Below are positions 32,449 to 64,000 of a stretch of 64,000 nt of DNA, piece by piece. The notes below the pieces were generated by a model. It was given only the letters and a program-made list of their open reading frames with translations. It did no database searches and was not told the origin of the DNA. Source of the stretch: Linum tenue. Lineage: Eukaryota > Streptophyta > Magnoliopsida > Malpighiales > Linaceae. Positions within the stretch are counted from its first letter, which is position 1, and each line of letters opens with the position of its first letter. A program made the position numbers and the translations under genes. Location of the stretch: the NCBI GenBank assembly GCA_946122785.1, contig CAMGYJ010000004.1, forward strand, positions 57,668,679-57,732,678, read 5' to 3'.

Positions 32449-35400
32449 TCAATGCCCAAGCTGTGCTCCCAATTTCTGGTAAAGCCCATCGATTTCAGCC
32501 TTTAAGAAGAAGAAGAGATCCAATTTCAGCAAAACCAAAACTAAACCAAGAAAGGTACGTAATAGTTTCATATAAATAACAAAACCCAAGTTCCAATTAC
32601 CTGGTAATACTTGAGCAGCTTGTTTCTTTTCTTCTTGAGAGTGGCAGTGACCAGGTCTTTCTCAATGTCAAATGGCTTAGCTTCCAATATCACCCCCTTT
32701 ATGTATTCAAACCCCCTCAGCTTCATCATTCGTTTTATTCCACAGCAGAATTCAAAATCAACATAAGTTAGTGCGTATATATGTATACTATCGATCTTGC
32801 CTTTCAATTCACATGGCAGAAATCTGTACCTTATTCCTCTCACCAGTTGACTTGAGCTCCAACAAAACATGTTGCCTTAGCTGTTCAAGGCAACAGATCT
32901 CCTCGAATGAACCCTTGCAGCCATTTGCATTAGCCCATTTCATAGCATTCTCTTCATGCAGCACCACAACTGCAACCAGCATTGGTTTAAAGCTGTCTCC
33001 ATACACCCATATCTACAGAAACAAATCAAACAGGACGGTTAAAGAACATTGACCGAAGAACAAGCAAGGGTTTAGGGTTTAGAATTCAGGGTAAAAGGGT
33101 GTTTTCCATTACATCGTCGATGATGGGAGTGATCCCAAACACATTCTCCAAATGCTCTAGAGCAATGTACTCTCCTTGTGACAGCTTTATCAGGTTCTTC
33201 TTCCTGTCAATCACTTTGATCACCCCATTTGGCAATATTTGCCCAATGTCCCCTGAATAACCAACACCATAGGCAAGTAAGCAGCTAAAGCAAGGGGATG
33301 TTTGGTTTTTGTGTAAGTTAGTAGGTAAGAAAGGAATTAATCAACCAAGAAAAAAACCTGTGTGGAACCATCCATCCTGAATGGATTCAGTAGTGAGTTG
33401 AGGGTTCTTGTAGTAACCAGCAAACATTGTCTTCCCTTTCACACAGATCTCGCCACAAGGTGGCTCCCCAAGTGGGTTGTACCCCATGTCGGGCACTTCC
33501 TCGAGTCGTATCTCGTTGTACACTGCCGGAGCTCCCACTGCTCCCATCATGCACATCTCGTCCGGGAAGCCTAGGGTTGCTGGCCCACAAGTTTCAGTCA
33601 ATCCTGCATTGCAAGAAACAGAACACTTGGTATTAAACTTGTGCTTTCATGGAGTTATTATCTTGTCAAATGGTAAGGAAGGTCCAATCTTATGAAATAG
33701 TATTAGTACCATAGCCTTGGACTACAAAGGCGCAGCAAGTAACCCGCAAGAATTCTTCTACTTCAGAGCTCAAGGGAGCTCCTCCTGATACGATTAGCCG
33801 AAGTCTGCCTCCTAGTTTCGCCTTCACCTGCGAAAAAAATACACCAGAAGATACATACATTTCCATTAATGTTGGAACACAGAAAAGAGTACTAGTAAAG
33901 CTTGCTTCTTAGTGAAAGGAAAAACCTTTCTGAAGGCCAATAGATCAGCCAATGGCGAGGAGTACTTTTGCTTGTAACCCATATTCATCCAGGCTAGCTT
34001 GCTGCATTATTAACAGTTAGGACAATTTCAACAGTCTGTGTCTAAGTAACATTGAGTTGATTTTGGCTGGGATTCGGCGGAATGCCATACTTACTATCGG
34101 TAGAGAAAATCGAAAACCCTCCTTCGGATTGGATTAAGTTCGTCCAATGCTTTCACTATACCTGAATTGCAGAATGGGGGAAAATGTTTAACTTCAACAA
34201 CCAGATAATTTTTTTTTTGTTGCTTTACTTGTAGTGACTGTAAAAGAAATTCTTGCATGCCTTCATGTATCTTCTCAAAGACTCGAGGCACGCCAGCTAA
34301 AAATGTCGGCTTCAGTTCCATCAAATCATCCCTCAACGCGTTTAAATCCTTCAAACAGTTGAAGAAAAACAGAACAGAATTACAAATCCACAAGCAATGA
34401 ACAGTGAAGTGTGCATATCTTGAATGGAGAAGCTACATTATTATACCCCATGGTAGTAACCAACCGAAGCGCCTTTGCTGAAGAAGTACTCTTCGATCAT
34501 TCGGTCTAGGATATGTGCAAGCGGTAGGAACGATAAGTACACATCATCAACTGTCATCTACATACTCAAGAACCCAGAATCAGAAATCTCTCACTATACC
34601 AGAAAAAAGAAAGACTTTGTACACATGTCCCCTGGCTTAATTTACCTTGTCTTCAAACTGTTCCATGAACAAGTCCATACCCCTTACAAAATTTGCAACC
34701 GTTTCATGTGTAAGCACAACACCTTTCGGATCTCCACTCGTACCACTCGTGTACATAATCGTACAAATGTTGAACGGCTGTGGTGGCACTATCTCCGTTG
34801 GATTCTCCTTCCCCTTTATGGAAACACCAACAACAGTAGAATCAAAACAACTATTCAATGAAGGGAACAGAAAGCCATGAAAACAAGGATACAGAAATGG
34901 GATTTTGTCAGCAAACCAAGTAATACCATCACTAGAAACTCCTGCCAGGAATATGGTTTCGTCCCGAGTTCAGCTGCTTTCTCCTTGTGCTCGTTCGTCA
35001 GGGAAGTGAAGCAAACGACAGCTTTAAGTCGTCCAGCAGCATTGCAACTAGGGTTCAGTAGCTGCAATTAGTAACTTACTAACCAGTGTTAGAGCAACGT
35101 TTTTCTTTCTCATCCTGAAGAACATTGTAACAAACGGTATGCAGCATGCTCACTTCATTCACTTTCTTGTCTTGCACGAAAACGAAATCCACTTCTGCAT
35201 GATCGATTATAAAGTTGACAGCATTCGGACCTGCACTCAAAGCCCCATTCAACATACATTATAAACCTCATCTCCCAGATTAAGTTACGAAAATGCAGAA
35301 GAAGAAAGCAAGGAGAAATTGTGAATGGATGCAGGAGTTTACCAAGAGTATCATAGAGAGGTACACAGACCAAACTGTGGGCAGCACAAGCCTAGTAACA

Positions 35401-36123
35401 ATTTCACATGACATGTCACTTCCAATAATGTTCATATGGAAGAAAGAAAGAAAGAGACGAGCAATGTCGAATCCGATTTCATAGCCACACCACGCATTAC
35501 CTCCATCGCAACAGTCCATTCGGGGCAGTTCGCGCCATAAACACCAACCCGGCAGCCCTGTTTGATACAAGAAAGCAGTGAGCTTCCTCAAAAAAAATTT
35601 CCATCCCTGTTTAGTTAGTAGAATTGGAGTGGATGGTTAGTTACCGGTTCAGCACCAGAGGCTCTCAATGCAGAACCAATGCGCAGAACTTCCTCATTTG
35701 CTTGCTTGTAAGTCTTCCATTGATAACCTCCATACTATAAAAACAAACAACAATCAAGAGTTCAGTTGCTTCCGAAACCAAAATCAGTGTATCCCTAAAA
35801 CGGTGGATTCTTTCTTATTACCTTCCCATTAACGAATTCTCGCCATCCTAGCATTTTATTGTCAGGGTATTTCTTGACTGATACACTGAACAAAGTGAAG
35901 GTTTTAGTCAAAGACCAAAATGACTGATACATAGATTCTTCACAAGGCAATGTTTAGAGAGAGAGAGAGAGAACCTGAAAAGATCCCAAGCAGTGGAGAT
36001 ATCGGGATCAGGAGAAGGGAATTCATTCTTGGACAGCAGATTACGGTAAACAGGACCAACTGATGGTTTCCCGTTCTCCCCTGCTTTGCCTTCCTCCACC
36101 GCAGCTGCAAAAAGCTTCATCAT
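32449..36123 (-). CDS. LACS1: Long-chain acyl-CoA synthetase, LACS1-like
   Basis: This enzyme activates long and very-long-chain fatty acids to acyl-CoA. LACS1 in Arabidopsis acts at the ER in cuticular wax and cutin formation. I read 18 coding exons on the minus strand, from 36123-35975 (MMKLFAAAVEEGKAGENGKP, GPVYRNLL) to 32499-32449 (AEIDGLYQKLGAQLGH, stop). Landmarks in order: AHSLVCVPLYDTLG (about 35390-35335), the AMP-binding P-loop YTSGTSGDPKGVVLTH (about 34760), FLPLAHILDRM (about 34530), LAGVPRVFEKIHEGM (about 34300), VSGGAPLSSEVEEFLRVTCC and VQGYG|LTETCG (33710-33600), DGWFHT|GDIGQILPNG (33360-33230), DRKKNLIKLSQGEY and VYGDSFKPMLVAVVV. The reading is complete with GT/AG junctions, and the length fits the roughly 660-residue family. 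There are two adjacent start codons. LACS1 identity is a judgement from the N and C termini. Confidence 0.92.
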
Positions 36124-37270
36124 TTGTTTCTACACCAATTCCCCTGCACTTGATCTGTGAGGGATAAACGTGAAAGCTTCATGGGTAAGAAATGCATGCA
36201 TTTGCAGTTGCAGAGAAGAAATGCAACTTCACCTTACTATAAAAGGGTAGAAAAAGACCTTGCCTTTCTGGGTTGAGGCAAGCAGAGACTATGGTGGGAA
36301 AACAGGGGAAGGTGAAGTTTGATCGTAAAAGCAAAAAAACAGGATGAGAAAGTTTCAACCTGATGGTTCCATAGGAACAGAAACTCTGTGTAATATACAA
36401 CTGTCAAATACCTCCATAAAAGAAAAGTTTATTTATCACCAACCCTTTCCCCCATAGCATCCGTACCGGGCAAAAGAGTGTGAGTGGCCGATTCCCAGGT
36501 TCACCCATTTTTCATAATTGAAGGAGCAAAACAGAGGACTCATATCCATACCTGAAAACAGAGGACTTGGGTAATGACTAATGAGAGAGAAAGCCACAAA
36601 CTCAGGCGGATGAATGAGAGTAGCGGAGATGATGAACTGACCGAAACACAGATTATTTAGTCTAAATTGGCAGAGCTAAGAGATGAGAGAGAGAAAGAGA
36701 AGCAGAGGGTGTATTGAATGAAAGTAGTTGTAAAGCTGATGAACATCATTAGCAGTGTGCTGTCTGGTCCAGTGCGTGTACATAAAAAGTATTATATAGC
36801 AGTAATAACTAAAAAAGTTTCGATCTTCAGAACGAACGAATGAAGAATTGGGAAAGTTGTATCTTCTCTCCTGCTCTGTTCTTTATCATCATTGCTAAGG
36901 AACAGAGAGGGATGAGCATCTTCAATCTCCGTTTTACATTTATTGCTCTCCTCCACTGTCCTACTACTGTTGTACTCAGCCATTGTCAGGTCGTGTTTCA
37001 TTGATCGCCACATTCATTGCACATTGATACCTTACCCTTTTTCATTCTTCACTTCACTTTCGTACTGGTTTCACCCCGCAGTACACAACTTGTGCAGGAA
37101 ATACAGAGTTATCTACAGACGTCTTTCACCGGATCCCAACTGAAGCGTCTGGCAATAAATCGTGTTTCAATCATTTCATATCAATAATACGAACTACCGA
37201 ATTGGATTACGATATGCAGTTTTCAGTCGAACCATCCCATTTCTTCCACTCGGATGAACTATACTAGACT
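36124..37270 (-). promoter_or_regulatory. 5' UTR/promoter region of the LACS gene
   Basis: Non-coding sequence upstream of the LACS start codon. A pyrimidine-rich CCTCACAG about 35 nt before the ATG (near 36160) could be the acceptor of a 5' UTR intron, which is common in LACS genes. GA-rich runs lie near 36680-36705. No other gene is recognisable. Confidence 0.4.
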
Positions 37271-37539
37271 ACAAATTCTAATCATAATCCCATTGCAATG
37301 CCATATCACACATCAAACAATTATCAGAGTTTGCAAATCCCCAGCTTTTGTGTTGCACTAAAGTTTTGATTCTATTCCAGAGCACCAACCAAGTCAGGAA
37401 AACGATGCTTGAGAACAAGAAATATACTCCACAAGACTTTGTACCATGGAATTCTAGGTGGGTGAATCCTGACAGATTGCCAAACAATGCAAACTTTAGT
37501 GATAGATAGTACAAGCTATGATCTTTACAAATCAGTACT

Positions 37540-39480
37540 ACATACATTACAAATGTCACAATTCATATTACAATAAGTACAAATTATAAAGACATGGTAT
37601 ACAAACTAAATACCATATTATATTAATCATATTACAGAGTACACAAATCATATTAAAAGTATACTAACCCGATAAAAAACATACAAATTAGTGCCGCGTA
37701 TACTACAAATGAGATCACAATGTTTAAAAACTAAATCACAATGTATACAAACTATAATTATAAATAACATAAATCTTGCTAATAAATAATACAAACCATC
37801 CTGTTTACATATCAATACTACAAATGAGATTGACAAACATCATAAACTAGATCAGAATGTATACAAACTAATCAAAATGTATAGAAACCGTAATAAAATA
37901 GTATACAAACTAAAAGACTATGTCAAACGAACTATGTTACAAATCATATTAGAAAGTATACAAATCAGTATGAGTATATTACAAATGACGTTGAAAAATA
38001 TTATAAACTAAATCAAAATGGGTACCAACTAAATCACAATGTATACAAACTAAAATACCACATCATACCAACCATATTACATACTATACAAACTACTTAC
38101 ATTACAAACAAGACCGATGTACATTACAACTAATTTACATTATAAATGAGATTGACAAATATCACAAACTACGAATACATAGTATATAAACTAAAATACC
38201 ACATCATACCAACCATATTACATATTATACAAACTACTTACATTACAAACGAGACTGATGTACATTGAAACTAGTTTACATTACAAATTACTTCCAATGC
38301 AAATGGATATGACTTGCATTACAAATCAAACTGATTTGCTGCTAACCATAAACTCTTGTCATTACTAATTGAGTCTACATACTATAGAAACGAATAAGAC
38401 TTTGCATTGCAAACTAGACTAATTTATATTACAAACAATTAACAATACAAATTGATATGACTTACATTACAAATTATCGAACACTGAATTATTTTTAAAG
38501 ATTGAGATTGTAATTCATTTTGAATTGTTATTTGGTATTCGGATTACAATATTGTGATTAGTAAATACCAAAATACTAAGAAATAATGAAAATTAAAAAT
38601 TAATTAAATATAGCACAATACTTTGGTTCTTCCTCACTCTCCGACAACTCACAAGCCACCATCCAACCTAATTTTTGCTTTCCAATTTAAGTCACTCTTC
38701 TCTCTCACTCAATCTCTTGATTCTACGCGAAGCCCCTCTGCACTTGATCACAACCACGCCTGAGAGAGATTTCACACTTAAAGCTGGATGGGTACCAACT
38801 AAATCACAGTGTATACAAACTAACCATATTACATATTATACAAACTACTTACATTACAAACGAGACCGATGTACATTACAACTAATTTACATTACAAATG
38901 AGATTGACAAACATCACAAACTATGAATACATAGTATACAAAGTAAAATACCACATCATACCAGCCATGTTACATATTATACAAACTACTTACATTAGAG
39001 ACTGATGTACATTACAACTAATTTACATTACAAATTACTTCCAATGCAAATGGATATGACTTGCATTACAAATCAAACTGATTTGCTGCTAACCTTAAAC
39101 TTTTGTCATTTCAAATTGTGTATACATACTATAGAAATGAATAAGACTTGCATTGCAAACTAGAGTAATTTATATTACAAACTATTAACAATACATATGG
39201 ATATGACTTGCATTACAAATTATCGAACACACAATTCTTTTTGAGGATTGAGATTGTGATTCATTTTGAAGTGGTATTTAGTATTCGGGATTACGAGAAT
39301 GTGATCAGTAAATACCAAAATACTGAGAAACAACGAAAATTAAAAATTAATTAAATATAGCACATACTTTGGTTCTTCCTCAATCTTTGACAACTCACAA
39401 GCCACCATCCAACCCAATTTTTGCTTTCAAATTTAAGTCACTCTTCGTCTTGCACACAATCTCTTGTTATTTTCATTACA
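37540..39480. repeat. Nested tandem repeats, TATACAAACTA/CATTACAAA-rich
   Basis: AT-rich DNA built of short phrases such as TACATTACAAACTA. A 770-bp unit starting ATGGGTACCAACTAAATCAC at 38018 recurs at 38788 and runs to about 39450, ending in the same TCACTCTTC...CAATCTCTTG context. Inside the first unit a roughly 145-bp subunit is itself repeated (about 38041 and 38187). No coding sequence is seen; the ORF at 38675-38926 is incidental. Confidence 0.8.
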
Positions 39481-39520
39481 TTTTAAAAATAGACACTCTC
39501 ATTATCATTAGTTGTCTCTC

Positions 39521-39790
39521 AACCTCCAACCCATCGAATTAAAGATTACCAATAATGAGAAACTGAGATATCATCATCTCCTCCCTCCTCATTAACCATG
39601 TCCTAGCTCTAGACGAACTCAAAACCCTCTATCTAGTCTCTTTGCGCTAAATAAGAACCTCCAATCCATCGAATTAAAGATCACCAATGAGGATAAATTG
39701 TGATATCATCATCTCCTCCCTTCTCCTTAACCATGTCCTAGCTCTAGACGAACTCAAAACCCTTTATTTAGTCTGTTTGCGCTAAATGAG
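39521..39790. repeat. Two-copy 135-bp tandem repeat
   Basis: AACCTCCAA(C/T)CCATCGAATT begins each copy at 39521 and 39656, and both end in TTTGCGCTAAAT(A/G)AGA. The copies differ by a few substitutions. It is non-coding. Confidence 0.85.
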
Positions 39791-41372
39791 AACCTATAGT
39801 GAATCAGTTCAATGAAAACTTGATTGAATCCAATTAATTATAACTTCAATCAGTTTTAATAACTTTTCTCACCTCACATTCTCATTAGCAAACTTTCTAA
39901 ACCTACAAACTATATAAAATGATGAGGATTACGGGTGTTATTACCATTGTCTATTGATTTATATATTTGATTATTAATTGCATAGTATCGTAAAATACCA
40001 ATTGGGATTCCAAAATATTTTTGGATTGAGATTGAGATACCAAATTTATTTTTGGATTGAGATTGATTTTAGGTTGTAATTTGATATTTAAGAGTTCAGT
40101 ATTTGATACTGGAGTATCGATGCCGTACCTAGCCTGCATCAAGCACATACCCGTGCTTGCTCTTTTTCTAAATCTTAAATAAGTAAAAACAGTAGCCATA
40201 ACCGGTACTAAATTGCCACCATTTCCCGTAGATGACATCGAGGCGGGGTTCCCATCTGTACAATGTCCAGTTTCTGTTCTCTATCACCTAACAACAAAAT
40301 GACCTGAAGATGATAATAATAGACCTGAGAGCTGCTGGCATTGTCAGCTGTTAGACCAAGTTTAGGGTAGCATTTCCTCCCTCTATCAAGACTATACAAT
40401 GTACAGGTAGGTAGGTATACAAATACAAGTATGCATAAGGATGTATCCACAAATCCAAGTACCCTGCCGCAAGAGCGAGCATTTCTCTTTTCATTGGCGG
40501 CTGCAGCTGAATCTTAAGAAGGCAACATGACCAGCATTTCAGCTAGTCTGTAGCGCTGCAAGTCTCAGCTGAAAATCAGCACCTCACAGTTCATCTCCAG
40601 AACGCCTAAAACCAAAACCTCCTGTGTTAGCAAAACTGTGGTCCAAGTAATTTCAGCAGAACTCAGTCTCTGGATTCTTCAAGCCAGCTTCTGCAGAAAA
40701 TGAAATTAAGAGAGTGAATATGTTTGCCAAACAAAAAACGAGGGATTGAGTCCGTTTTCACTCTAGCAAGTAGGAATGGCAGTGGGGCACGGCAAGGTGG
40801 CTTATCTCAATACCCTAACAGATCTGCACCATGCACAAGTCAAGTTGAGTAATTTTGTTTGGGGTATGTGTCAAGACAGATCGACTTATTATGCAACTCA
40901 AAGAACAACGACCAAACAAGTCGATTCTTTCTAAGAGATTCAAGAACGATTTTTTAATAAAAGCGAGAGAATAAAATGGAGTATGAAAGTTCATTATCTG
41001 AAAGATAGCCACTTGCCAGTAACTAGATTATATTAATAATATCGTTTAATAGTAGTTCAAATGGGAATGCTTTGAATAAATATCATATAAAACAGATTCC
41101 GGCCCCATGATATCTACCCCAAGCAGACCAGAGCTAATGAGTCAGGTAAAAGTTGTCATTCATACTAGCAAGATTTCTACTTAGCAGTGGCAATTTGCAT
41201 CACCAAGTCGTTTTATTTTTATACGACAAAATCTCGAAGAAGCAAAGCACGATAATCAGCATGCACGGCCATGGCTTCAATTGAAACAGATAGAAATCAA
41301 GTTTGCATACCTGTTGTGAACACGATCGTGACAACTGAGCAGTGATTGTTACTTGCAGACAACCTGATCGAT
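39791..41372 (-). other. 3' flank and putative 3' UTR of the BEACH gene
   Basis: Non-coding DNA downstream of the BEACH-gene stop. A donor-like CACAACAG|GTATGC near 41310 and an acceptor-like TTTTCTGCAG near 40690 suggest an intron in the 3' UTR. The left part (39791-40240) is AT-rich repeat DNA with no feature recognised. Confidence 0.4.

Positions 41373-64000
<22,628 letters not shown>

Overview
This window looks like eudicot nuclear DNA. It holds intron-rich genes with GT/AG splice sites, AT-rich intergenic sequence and plant-specific mobile elements: a Cassandra-type TRIM carrying a 5S rRNA-like box, a Tat-lineage Ty3/gypsy element with an antisense gene, a TR-GAG element, hAT and CACTA relatives and MITEs. 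The species cannot be fixed from the sequence alone. Calls rest on reading translations, splice sites and terminal repeats by eye; no database search was made.

Host genes. (1) 6091-9822, minus: a TIFY-CCT-GATA transcription factor (ZML/GATA24-25-28 type), 7 exons, 324 codons, every exon in frame. (2) 30327-31751, plus: an intronless UGT91-like glycosyltransferase with a cysteine replacing a nearly invariant PSPG-box tryptophan. (3) 32449-36123, minus: an 18-exon long-chain acyl-CoA synthetase closest to LACS1, convergent with the UGT. (4) 41373 to beyond 64000, minus: the 3' part of a very large BEACH-domain gene (BEACH domain-containing protein B type), with ConA-like, DUF4704, PH-BEACH, BEACH and WD40 segments in about 30 exons.

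Mobile DNA, left to right. A decayed Ty1/copia pol fragment (about 1340-3840, minus) is split by a 448-bp hAT element with a perfect 8-bp target duplication. A complete Cassandra TRIM lies at 4209-4815 (5-bp duplication TATGT) and a hAT-like element at 5030-5667. An LTR-like fragment sits in GATA intron 3 and a TTA-flanked MITE in the sequence upstream of the GATA gene. A 10.5-kb Tat gypsy element at 10653-21122 has two 603-bp LTRs and a CACCC duplication; its gag-pol is broken by stops and frameshifts, and a spliced antisense gene has its own TATA box. A second hAT (21151-21859) and a long inverted repeat (about 21890-22520) follow, then LINE pieces in opposite orientations (24667-26417 minus, 27423-28953 plus), a MITE and a CACTA-like element. 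Nested tandem AT-rich repeats fill 37.5-39.8 kb.

The most striking accessory feature is a nearly pristine 2987-bp LTR element (43877-46863) in an intron of the BEACH gene, in the host gene's orientation. It has near-identical 385/384-bp LTRs, a tRNA-iMet-type primer binding site, a GTTTG duplication and one intact 702-codon Gag ORF but no protease, reverse transcriptase or integrase. It is a TR-GAG element.
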